A DNA stretch of 64,000 bases from Tetrahymena thermophila SB210 (lineage: Eukaryota; Ciliophora; Oligohymenophorea; Hymenostomatida; Tetrahymenidae). The notes under the pieces are model-generated. The model did no database searches. It was not told the DNA's origin and worked only from the letters and a program-made list of their open reading frames with translations. Position numbers and translations under genes: made by a program. This document shows positions 38,299-50,605 of this stretch, piece after piece. The DNA is taken from NCBI RefSeq assembly GCF_000189635.1, contig NW_002476571.1:62001-126000 (forward strand). The letters are read 5' to 3'. The stretch's first letter is position 1. Each line of letters starts with the position of its first letter.

Positions 38299-39923
38299 GT
38301 AATTTTAAATAGTTATTTTGAATAATTTTTTTAGAAGAAAAATAAATTAAAAACAATTAAATTGAATTAAAAAAAAATAATTTTTATTAATTAATTTATT
38401 TTTTACTTTTTACCACATTTGAATTCAAAATATGATTTTATACTTTAAAAAAAATTGAATTTCAAATAAAGATATAGGGATATTAACAAAGTTTCAAAAC
38501 AAAAACTAGTAACTAAACTTTATAAAACAAAAAGACTACTTAGGACAATAATAAATTATTAAGGATGAAATTATGAATAACTATCACATTTATTCTTATT
38601 AATCTTTGTATTATTTTATCAATTTAATTAGCTATCTATCTATTCCATTTTTAAAATAAAATTACTTATTAAACACGAAATTCATTAAAAAAATATTTTA
38701 TTTATTTATTTTTTTGCTTTGTTTAATATTTTTCTAAAGAAATAAATTGACAATAATAGTAATTTCCGAAAAATTAAAGAAAAAAAGTAAAAAATTTTAT
38801 TTAAATTGAATAAATCAAATTAAAAACATAACAAAAGTCCTTTCAGTAATAAATTAAATTACTTATTATTTTTTTGTTGTTGAATATAATGTGAATTTCA
38901 AAAATCAGATATAATATGAAAATTTAAGCTAAAAAACTATTTTTATTAACTGTAAATTTTAACTTTAGAATCTAAATCTATTTTTTTTAGTATTGGAAAA
39001 TGGAAAATAAATTGCGGCATATATTAATTAACTCATGTATAACCATAAAAAAACTTCAATAAAAACAAGGAAAAATAAAATTAAAATTAAAAGTATTTAT
39101 TTATAAATTGTAATTTTTTGATTAATGACTAACTATTGAATTAAATTGATTAACAAGCTACTTTATATGCATAAACAAATCAGCAATAAAAAATAAATTT
39201 TTGTTACATAAAAATAAAATACAAAGCAGATGAGTTAACTAATTTATAAAGAGAAAGAGTAGATAAATAGTAATAGCTCCAAAAATAAATGCTTATTTAA
39301 AAATTTATAATATAAAATTGTAAGGTTTTTTTGTTAGAAAATGAAAAAATAATCGCGAATAAAGTATTTGTTGAGTTGAAAGTAATAATAAATAAATATA
39401 ATAAATTTATACTTTTTATCTTACTTTAAGGATTTGAATATTGATAAAAAATGGATCCATTTAAATGAATTATTTATTTATTTATTATAAAAGAACTGAA
39501 AGTAAAATATTAAACATAAAAAGTTAACAAATTAATTTATAAACATTTAGCTAATAATTTAGTAATAATTATAAAAAATATTAATTACTGTACCATATTT
39601 TAAATGAATAAGCTTTAATACTCTCAGCTAATGCAGCAAACAGCTAACTAAGCAGTTGGTTGAATTCAGGAAATTGTAAATAAATAGACAGACAGATTGA
39701 ACAAAAATCAAGTGTAAATAAAGGAATCAAACATTTTGATAAATTATAAATTAACTAACTAACTAACAAAAAAACAAGCAAAAAAACAAATTAATTAATT
39801 TATTAGTTATTAAAAGCAAATAATACTACTACTAGAAACACAGGAATATAGGTTAGAGAAAATTATAATTCACCAAAGTGAAGGACAAAGTAGAGATTAA
39901 AATAAGCTGAGATTATATTAAAA
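38299..39923. other. AT-rich intergenic region
   Basis: About 1.6 kb between the last LRR exon and Cache gene B. No further LRR exon could be found here. It must contain the Cache B promoter. Confidence 0.5.
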
Positions 39924-42900
39924 ATGCTTAACGATAATAAGGACATTACTTCGCATTCTAATTCAGAGATTTCAGCTGGATAAAACCATTACTAGAGCCC
40001 TGAAAATAACAAGGATAGTAAATTTAAATTATCTGCAGCTAATAATCAGTTAAAAAAGAACATCACAAAGAGAATTACTGAAGGTAGAATGCAATAGTCG
40101 GTGAAGGACCAGTCGTTTTCAAGTTAACTAATCACTTCATAAAATATTTAGATGAGATCTCACATCTAAAAAAAGAATAACGAAGACGAAAGCAAAAATT
40201 TACCTACAACTGAGATGAATAATAATGATAACAATGAAGTCAAAAGGAAAGGCATTTTTGAGGAGTATTAAGAAAGATGGGAGAAAAACAATAAAAAAAT
40301 ATTCCGTTATCTGATAACATGGAAGGTAGGAGATGATGGTAAAATCGAAGATCAGCTTAAATTGATGATTACTTATCTCTCCATAATATTTATATTCATT
40401 TTAGTTATTTGTGGATTTGCAACCACTTATTACTTCCACCAAACTAACAAGTAAAATATAAAATACTCTATTGAAAACTAAGGTAAATTTTACTAACTTT
40501 TATTGCTAAAATCATATCTCAAATTTAAAAAACCATCAATAATTTTTTTGAAAAATCAATTTAGTTTGATCCTTCTGTAAATATTTAGCAAAATTAGTTT
40601 ATACATATGATGAATTATTTCATTTTTTGCTTTTAAATATTTTTACAAAGAGAGAATTCAAAAAATAAAGAATTAAAAACTAATTTATTTTGTTTCTTTA
40701 AGAGGAAAATATTCATAAAATGCTAAAAAAAAGCAATAAAATTTTTAATTTTTAATAAAATATATGCATGAATGTAATTAAACTATTTTTTTTAATGTAT
40801 TAAAAAGCACAAACAATTCTCCAAAATGGTTTAAGCTAATATCAAAACTCCACAGAATATATTTTCAAAGGCTATGAGTTTGTACTTAACTACCTGAATG
40901 ATATTATTCTATCAAAGCTTGAAATCAGCTACAAAATTTATGATTTTAACTAGATAAGGCAGTTTCCTTACAAAGGACCCAAAAGAATGCATTAAAAAGG
41001 AGATACTAATACTTCGATGTGCGACATCTATACAGGAGTAACTAATAATTTATTTATTTAAATTCTCAAACTTAACTAAAAAATATTAAGAAATTTTAAA
41101 TAAAACTTTTTTAAATTCAATAAAATTGAAAGAAATCGACATATTTATTTTTGAAAAATAAAATAGATAAATAAATAAATAAATAAATAAATAATATGTT
41201 ACAATGTTACATTTCTTTATTTGTTTATTTGCTCGAATTTTTCAAATTAAAAAAAATGTAAAGAGATTATTAATGAATGAATAATTTCTAAAATTATAAA
41301 TTTAAAGTTAAGTAAAATAAATAATCAACCTAATATTAACTTAAAAAATATTAATACATTTAAACCTAAGTTAAATGCTTCTTTAATTTTTTATTTTAAT
41401 ATCTTTCTATTTATATCAAAAGCCTGTTCAATTTGATATAAATCCAGTGAGCTTGAAGTGCATCGATTGGTATAACTTTTAGCCAAATACTGTACCTACA
41501 GTTAATGAATTTGTTTATCAAAATGTTATATCTTCTGACACTTTAGTTTAAGCAATAGACATTTTGAATTACATTTTAGAAAGTTAGCTGTTTGACGTTT
41601 TTGTAACTAAGATTTACAAAATCTACTTTGGATTTGAAGCTAGATAATAAATGTTTATCTATCCAGGGCTTCTCCTCAATTACATAGAAAGTAATTTCAC
41701 AATGATTGAAAGACCATGGTATAATGTCACAAAATAGTAATTAATTTTTTAATTAATTATAAATATCAAATTTTATTAGGTTATTTTAGCATTTTTAATA
41801 AATTACTAACAAGCTTGAGTCTGTCTCTAAATTTGTTTATCAACACAAAATTTATATATAGAAATAAATAGAAACAGCAAAAGGCTAGCTGTTACATGAC
41901 TTATACAAAACATAATTTCAAAATTACCATAATATTTTCATTTATTTAAGGCAAAAATAAATATAGCAAAAATTGTAGAGATTAAAAGTTTTGCAGTTTT
42001 TTTTAATTACTGTAAACCCTCATTAATTCTCACCAAGCCCTCCTCTAAACTCTTATATTTCTAAATCGTGATACATTCAGAAAATATGGGGAAAATTTAT
42101 GTTTGCTGGTGAGAATTTATGAGGATTTACACTATTATAGAAAATGAATGAGACATAAATAATTAAATGAAAATTTATATAAGAAATTTACTTTAAATAT
42201 CAATTAAGTAATTTATTATATTTTATTTTATAGATATCACTTAAATTAGGCTGACAACTCTACTTACAGAGTCATTTCTACGCCTTATTATGATGCTGTT
42301 TCTGGAGATCGTGTGGTGACTATTTCAAAAGCAATTCTTGCTCCAAGTCCTTCAGACCCAACTAAGAGATATCTTTAGGGTAAAGGACTTTTTATGGGAG
42401 TTGCAAACGTAGATATAAAACTTAGTTAATTCTAAGAGCTCTTTTAGGATATTACATTTTATGAAACGGGATATTTGGCTATTGTTAGTAATGAAGGTTA
42501 ACTTTTAAATGAGCCAGCTTAATTTATTATCTAAATATAAATGTAAGGAAAAGTTTATGAGTCTCTTTCAATTACTCAACTGATTAAACAAGATGTATGG
42601 AATAGTATTAAAACAAGTAAAGAGTAAGTTTTACAATAAACTACCAGCATTTAAGGATTAGACATTGTTATAGCTAGCAGCGTTAATAGTGACAATTTTT
42701 ATTAGGGCTAAAGCATAGTTATTATGTTTATAATTCCTAGCAGTGAAGTTTATGGGGCAATCGACTCGTAAAACTCAGAAAATTTAAAAAGAATCTTACT
42801 TTCTAGCTTAATATCTTTTGGTGGTTTTTTAATTGCGACAATAATTTGTACAATTTATGTCAAAAAGAAAATTATCCAAATGGTTTCTGCTATCACAGAG

Positions 42901-43599
42901 TTAAATTAGAGTGCCCTTAAGCTTTCAGGTTAAAATAGCGACTCAAGTACAAATTCCAAGAAGGAAGTTATGCAAAAGCTGAATGAAATTCAGCAGAAAG
43001 CAGAAAGTGAAACAATTAAAGAGTTAGTCAAAGGATTTGAAAACCAGCTTAAAGGTATTTCAAAACTAGGAAAAGGAGGTTAAAACATCCTTAAAAATGG
43101 CAAGAATGTGCTAAAATATGAATCAGCAGAATACTGCGGAACTAATTTGGCCTAATACATAGATCCATTATTAAACTACCTTGACAGTAAAAAGGAAAAA
43201 ATGGAAACAGACTCAATTAATTACTAGCATACCAATCCTCTTTGTGTAAACTAAATTCCTGTAAAAACTCTCCAAAGCCACATTAATTAAACTTAGCTTA
43301 AAAAAAAAGAGAGTGAAATGGCACCAATTTTTTCTGATAATCCTAATGATACAAATGGAGAGCTTCTTAATTTTATGAGTGCAGCAAATCAAACTATAGG
43401 CTCTCCCCTATCAGATATAAGTGGCGTCAGTAAATCAAATCTTTTTAAAAGCAAACTATACAAGTCTAATAACATAGGAAAACCCCTAAGTCTACGCTAA
43501 AATGAAAAATTGGCAGGCGAAAGCTAACATGGTAATGAAATTCTTAACTGCAGCGATATAAATATTGATGAAAATTCAAGAGATGATGTTCATTAATGA
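39924..43599 (+). CDS. Cache-domain two-span membrane protein B
   Basis: Four exons: 39924-40482, 40808-41037, 41423-41736 and 42234-43599. They sum to 2,469 bases (822 residues). Exons 1 and 2 end at the same codons as in paralogue A, and exon 2 is 230 bases in both. The pre-membrane block is conserved (KGIFEEYQERW, then VGDDGKIEDQLKLM). TM1 is at about 148-171 and TM2 at about 556-578. The Cache-like ectodomain has IERPWYNVT at about 360, YRVISTPYYDA and RVVTISKAILAP. The intracellular part has KGFENQLKGISKLGKGG, ILKNGK and YIDPLLNYL, then a tail ending DENSRDDVHQ. A third intron (497 b), absent from A, interrupts the ectodomain after YNVTK and carries a hairpin element. As in A, no catalytic output domain is visible. 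Confidence 0.87.
41166..41195. repeat. AAAT tetranucleotide microsatellite in intron 2 of Cache B
   Basis: About seven tandem AAAT units in the intron between exons 2 and 3. A simple repeat with no sign of function. Confidence 0.8.
42011..42131. mobile_element. MITE-like hairpin element, 121 b, in Cache B intron 3
   Basis: The ends are inverted repeats of 25 bases. The left arm 42011-42035 begins TGTAAACCCTCATTAATTCT, and the right arm 42107-42131 reads as its reverse complement with two mismatches. The interior is slightly GC-richer than the surrounding intron. No clear target-site duplication is visible. A small non-autonomous DNA transposon is one reading; a structured RNA within the intron is another. 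Confidence 0.5.
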
Positions 43600-45121
43600 T
43601 TAATGTTTCTATTTTCTACTCAAAAAATATTACTAATAATCTAAACAAACTAGCTATCTTTCTTGCTAGTTAACAAACAAACAAACTAAGTAACTAAATA
43701 ACAAACTAATGAATGAACTTTCTAAATAATTAATCAATTGAGTAACTAATTATTTATCTTTAATGAATAAAATGAAAGAATATAACAAGTATTTATTATA
43801 AAAATGAAAAATAAAATGGTAATCAAACAATTTAAAACTTTATTAATTACTAACTAACTAACTAAATATTTATTTTCATCATATTTTTTGTATGTATTGA
43901 AAATTCAAAACATTTTTAAATATTTATTAACAGTTTCTATTCTTAAATAAAATTCAGCATTTTTAATCATTTAGATATTTTCTTTGATAAATTCTAAAAT
44001 CGTCTTATATTCATTTATTAATTACTTATTTTAACCAATTTATTACTAATAGGAATATTTAAAATGATTAAAAAGTCATGAATCATTCTTTAAAAAAAAT
44101 CTTTTCAAATTAAAAAAAATTAGATTACTAAAATTATATTTAAATTTTAAATAAAATAAGATAATGTTTTTTTAATTTATGAAATAAATTTATTTTTGTA
44201 TTTTTAAATTTTAATAATAAAGTAGATTTCCACAAATTAGATTTGAAGCAACAAATGATAAACATTGCAATTTAAATTTATAAAGAACTAAGATAAATAT
44301 TCAAAATAATTTGCATATAGTAATAAATTAATTAAACAACAATTTTTACATTTCTTTTTTTAACTTTTAAATATAAAAATGTTCACATTTCTAACGTTTA
44401 ATTATTTAACAGTTTTTTTATTTCATAATATTTTTTAATATCTAGCATATATTTTTGTTTATTTTATCTTCGTTTCAATAACAAGGTTTTTTTCGACAAA
44501 TTAAATATGTAAGAAAGAAATAAATATATTAAAAATAATTTTGTTTATAGTTATTAATTATGAATACAACAATTATATTATTTCTTTTGCTTAATTTTTA
44601 ATGCTTTTAATAAATTGAAGTATTCATATTACAAATATTTTATTATTTATTCTTTCTTTATTTGAGTCAATTAAGTTTAAAGCAACATTTTTGTAACAGA
44701 AATTTATTCTCTGCTCTTAATTTAATTTATTTTATTTTATTTTTAACTGTTAATTCTACTTTTAGAATTTGATTTTAGCTCTACTTTTAATTCTCTTGAC
44801 TTATATTAATGATAGTACTAATTTTAATTATATATATATATTAATATAAAATTTAAATCAATGCATAATTTATATTTTACCTTTCTTCATGATTTTATTA
44901 TCAAAAAATGAAAGTCTTCTTGTATAAAATTGTTTTAGAGCAGTGAACGAGTAAAATATGATAATCTTTAATAGCATTAATCTATTTAGTTAGTAGCTTG
45001 AGGAATCTTAAATTAGAATCATTAATTTTTAATAATTTGTATATGTTTTTTAATAAATTAGATAGATCTTTTTGGCATATATTTAATAAATCTACTTTTT
45101 AGTAAAAAAAGATCAATATAA
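43600..45121. other. AT-rich spacer between Cache genes B and C
   Basis: About 1.5 kb. AACAAAC and AACTAACT runs lie near 43660-43700 and 43848-43864. No coding frame. It holds the Cache C promoter. Confidence 0.5.
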
Positions 45122-48100
45122 ATGGAAGATTATACAAAGTATACAGACAGATAAAGCTACCAATAAACATAAACCTAAAATACAGAAAATTTTTTCAAAG
45201 GCGATGATAAAAAATTTAATTTCTAACTAGAAAAATTTGATGAACAAAAAAATATGTTGAAAAATGTTCTTACAAAAAACTCACCAATAAAATGTAATGT
45301 TGATTTTAATGAAAGTGAATCTAAATCTGATACACGCAAAGAAAGTTAATTTGGAGAAAAGTAAGAAAAGAAAAAAGGAATATTTGAAGAATATCAAGAG
45401 AAATGGAACAAAAATAACAAAAATATTTTTCGGAGGTTGATTATTTGGAAAGTAGGCGATGATGGTAAAATTGAAGATCAACTTAAGTTGATGGTAACGT
45501 ATCTAATCATTATTTTTTCGCTGATTCTTTTTATATCCGGCTCTATAACATCAGCATATTTTAATCTTAGCAATAAGAGCGTTATTTAAAATATTATTCT
45601 TGACCAAGGTAATTAATTAATTTAACATATTAAAATATTTTACTTTTGGATTTGGATTTTTTGAGCCTTTTCAACCAACATTTTTCTACTTAAAATTTGA
45701 ATATCTATTTATCTATCTATCTATATAATTAATTTATTTACTCTTACTTAATCTATTCAAGCAAATGAGATACTTGGAAATTCAATTATGCAATACTCTA
45801 ATTAAACTGAAGAAATATTTGCAGGTTATGAATACATAGTTTCTTACTTAAGTGATATCTTTTTAACAAAAATGTAAGTTACTAATAAACTTATAGACTA
45901 CAATACGATAAGTGCTTTTCCTTTGAATGGACCTGGTAAGATGCATTACAGGACAGATCCATCATCTCAATGCTCTATTTATTAAGGAGTAATAATAAAC
46001 TTTCAAATAAATGTTTTTAAATATTAAAATCTCAAACAGTTTTAATATTTACTAGCAATTATCAAACCCCTAAAATATAAATTTATAATTATTACAATTA
46101 AAAGCTAAAATATTTTTTATATTTTATAGATATTTCAGAATTTATTTAGAAGGAAAAATAATTATCATTAATATATTATAACAATTCTACTTAAAATATT
46201 TTTTAAATATATTTTATAGACTACTTTGTAATTTGGGAAAATAAGCTTGGAGTGCATGGATTGGTATTAATACGATATAAATGCAGTCCCATAAAATTTG
46301 AAAGATATCTACTAGGGAGTATTCCCTACTTAGAAGATAATCGATAGCTTTGATGTTTTGAATTACATTTTAGAGGAACAATTTTTTGATTACATAACGA
46401 CTTAAGTATAAAATATTTATTTTGGAATTGAATAGTAAATGACTATTGTTATGTATCCTGGACTTTATTTAGCTGGCTTAGACAAATATAATATGTATGA
46501 GCGCCCATGGTATGAAAATACAAAAAATTTGCACTTATAAGCTAGCAATAATAAAGTGTACAGAGTATTAACAACTCCTTATAAAGACGCTGTCACAGGT
46601 AATACGGTCATAACAGTTTCAAAGCCAATTTTAATACCAAACGAATAAGATGTTCAAAAAAGATACGAGGTTGGAAAAGGACAATTTTTGGGAGTTGCTA
46701 GCATTGATATTGTTTTGAGTAACTTCTAGCATTTGTTTGAAAATTTGAATTTTTATTAAACAGGTAAATAAATATTTTAATTAATTGAATTTCTTTCTCA
46801 AAAAGTATTTTTTAATTAACTTTCCTTTTCAAAAAAATATAATAATATATTTAATAAATTTTTTGGTTTAGATCTAATCTGTATTTAAATTATAAAAGTT
46901 TACTCCGTTTTTCTTACCAAAATGTATGATTTATACAAAGAGTAAATTTTTAAATCGTGCCTGCTGAAAATACTTTGTATTGAATGATTTTTATCTGTTG
47001 CATTTTGTCACTCTTACATTGATCAGCATATTTGACTAATTTTTATTTCAATCTTTTTTAAAATAATTTTTATCATATGCTTGCATACAACCTTTAATTC
47101 TTCATAATATTAATATGTTTATAGAGCAGATTTTATTTTCGTTTCAAAAAACTGCTAACAATATTAATTAATACCTTGCTTTTTATTAATTTAAACTAAA
47201 ATGAGAGTTCTATATAATAAATATTTTTGTTCTTAAAGTTAAAATGACTTTTAGAAATTCACATTATATATTAATGTTAATTTTTATTAAATCAAAAAAT
47301 TGATAGGATATTTTATGATGGTTGACTACTAAGGTAATCCAATAAATTAGCCACAATAATTTATGAATTAAATTACAAACAATGGAAATTAGTAAATTCA
47401 AGGTGATGTTAATATTAATCTACTTCTAAGTTCTTCTGATTGGCAAAGAATTTAGTAATCAGCTAAGAGTTATCAAGGATAAAATTAGTATAGTATTTTA
47501 GAAGCAACTACTCTTTAAAATTAAGAAATTATTATAGCAAGTAATGTAAATACTAATAGTTATTACGATTCTCATGGGATGATTAATCTGATTATAGTGC
47601 CAAAAAGTGAAATCCAAAGTTAAATAACAATCTAAAATGACTAAAATTTTAAAAATTTGATGATTTCCAGCTTTGTTTCTTTTGGTTTCTTCATTATCTT
47701 GGCAATAATATTTTCTTATTTTATAAAGAAGAGTATAGTAAAAATGGTATATTGTATAACTGAATTGAATTAAAGCGCCAGGAGTTTGATAGATAATTAA
47801 GAGACAAATAGTCCTTTAGAAAAATTCGAACAGAATTTAAATACATAAGAAGACGAAAAAAGCTAGAAGAAAAAAGAAGTGATGAAAAATCTTGAGAGTT
47901 TACATTAAAAATCATAAAACCAGACAATACGATAGCTAATAAAAGGTTTCTAAAATTAATTAAAAGGCATATCATAAATTGGTAGAGGAGAGCAAAACAT
48001 CCTGAAAAACTGCAGGAGTGGACTTGTATACGACACTGGTACCCACTCTAATACACAAGTTGAGTAGTATATCGACCCATTAATAGATTTCATAAATTCA

Positions 48101-48253
48101 AAAGCTAATGGAGTTGCAATAGAGTAAGAAACAGAAGAGAAAGAAGCTATTTGCGAAACTGTTTATAAAAGAAATTAATAATACAGTTATAAATCTAATT
48201 AAATAATGTAAACATAATAAGATTCATTCTAGCATTCACATTCCGAGAATTGA
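45122..48253 (+). CDS. Cache-domain two-span membrane protein C
   Basis: Four exons: 45122-45608, 45762-45988, 46220-46763 and 47307-48253. They sum to 2,205 bases (734 residues). The first two intron positions are those of paralogues A and B. The third is new, splitting FYQTG from YFMMV within the ectodomain. The pre-membrane block is kept (KGIFEEYQEKW, VGDDGKIEDQLKLM). TM1 is at about 124-147 and TM2 at about 538-561. The ectodomain has YERPWYENT at about 331, YRVLTTPYKDA and TVITVSKPILIP. The intracellular module survives in degenerate form (KGFQNQLKGISQIGRGEQNI, YIDPLIDF) and the tail is short. This is the most diverged copy. Likely a ligand-sensing receptor with unknown output. Confidence 0.86.
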
Positions 48254-50605
48254 TTTATTTTCTTATTATTTGGTTCAAATAGTAAACTAAATGTCATTTT
48301 TAGTATTAACGAATTCTTTAATGATAATTTTTAAAAAACAAGTCTAGGCTGTGTTTTTTAAAATAAAAGTCAGAGAATTCTAAATTTATTTATTAATATA
48401 TTGAATGTATTTTTTTATTTAAAAAAATTAAATCCATTTGATTTATTTCAAGCCAAATAATTTTAGCATTTTTTAGTCATTCAAGTTCGATATTTTAAAA
48501 TTTAAAATCAAAATTTATTTTAATTTGCATAGTTTTTCATTTTTGATTAATTTACACTTTTAAATTAAAACAAACTTGATTAAATCAAATTTAATTTATT
48601 TGTTCTAAAATCTTCTTTAGCAGAAAAAAATTTTTTTTTCTGATAAGTTTTATTTAAAAGATAAAATTTTCTGCTCTTTAAATTTTTGGTCAACAATCAT
48701 AAGGATAAAATAGTTTAAATTTTTTTTATAGTAAAATATTAAAATAATCTATTTTTTAGCTTAATTCTATTCATTTTTTTCTACAGCATTTAAAAATGCT
48801 AAGCGAAATTTTATAAAAATACACAAAAACTAAATTTCATTTTCTTCTTAAAAGAAAATTGATAAATATCTTTATAATTACTATGATTAAAAAGATTTGT
48901 AGACACATTAATTAATATTAAGAAAATTATATTAAAGAAACTCTAGAGTTCCTATAAATGATTGTTATTTTCTTCTACTTTAAATAAATTTTCTATTCCT
49001 TATTTAACTTATATTTTACTTTTGCATTGAAAAAAATAATGATGAATTATCTATATAAATTTATTTGCCAAACCCTATAAAATAATTTAAATCATTTAAA
49101 TATATTAAGATAAAAAGCAATAGAAAGACACTGTCTTTTAAAGTTAAAAATTAAAAAAAAAAATATCTTTCTGTATAATGTATAAGAAAATTGACAAAAG
49201 TTTGTATCTAAATTAATTTAATTTTTTAATTAGCTCAGCTAGGAAAATTAAGTACTAAAAGGATTAGATTTTATTTAAAAGACGCATCTTATTTAAAAAA
49301 TTTTTGGTCAAGATTTAAATAAAACAGTTTTTTTACTGCTCATCTTATTATAGTAAGTACATATCAATTTTACATTTTATTTCAAATGTAATTAATAGCT
49401 ATCAGAAAAAAATTGAAAAGTAATTTTTTACTGAAGAAATTTAATTAATCCCTAATAATAAAAAATTATACAAAATAGGTAACAAAAAAGGGAATCAAAT
49501 ATGTTTTAAAAAGGAATGACTTTTATATTATTGAATCATGAAAAATTATTATTAACTAACTATTTGCTTTTTATCATGATTTTTTTTAAAGCATCATTGT
49601 ATTTATTTTAATATTTCTAGAGACTTTTCATTTATTAAATTTGATTTAAAAGGTATTCCTTCCCTGATTAAGGTTAACAATGAATTTTATTTACTTTATA
49701 ATTTAATAAATTTTCTTTTATTAAATAATATTTTTGTACGCATCAATCATTTTTACTAACCAATAATAAATTTTTTAAAAACTATGACATATTAATTACT
49801 GATTTTATCTAGTATACGAACGAAAAGAATAGAGAGTCAGACAGACATACAGACAAATAAACTTTTACGTATTTATCATCATTAAACTCAAAATACAAAA
49901 AATCAAATGAGAAAGTACAATTTCAAATTTTTGTATAAAAGACAAATGTTTATGAAAAAAGTTTATTTAAATAAGAATTTATTTACTTGAAATTCTACCT
50001 ATCAAAAAATTTTAAATATTATTAACAAAAACAAAAAATTCAAATGAAAAACTTTCTATTTTTTTTCATCATTCTTTTTATTTAAAATCTAAACGTGAAA
50101 TTATGTGATATCACACTACAGCTTATTGCATTTACATACTAAAATAATTACAAATCTCATCGATACAAAAGGTAAATATCTAAACAAGTAATCATAAACA
50201 CATTAATTAAGCATTATCATCAAATCTTCAGTCAGATCTAAATTATTCAAATAAATTCTGAAACAATTTTTATTATTTCTAATGCTTAATCTAATATCAA
50301 AAAATGTAATTATAAGTATTTATATATTCAGAATAGGTACTTTGAAAAAAGTTAAATACTTTGTTATAATATAAAAATATAATACAATTATTAATTTAAT
50401 ACAAAATAAATAGAAGTTATGTGATTTTGTTAATTTAAAATAATTAAAATATTAAAATGTTATGAGATTATTATTTATTTATCTATATTTATTAGTTAGT
50501 TTATTATTCATTTTATCATTAGATTTGCTAGTGTTAAGATAAATTGAAAGCTAAAAGATTTATCCATGTTATAATTAATCAATATATTCTATGATAGTAA
50601 TAAGA
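48254..50605. other. Convergent AT-rich intergenic region, 2.35 kb
   Basis: Between the stops of Cache C and the second B-box-like gene. No promoter is required here. There is no coding signal in six frames with the ciliate code, and only scattered homopolymers. Confidence 0.5.

Noticed and set aside
47721-47975. Minus-strand frame of 84 residues
   Set aside because: Antisense to exon 4 of Cache gene C.
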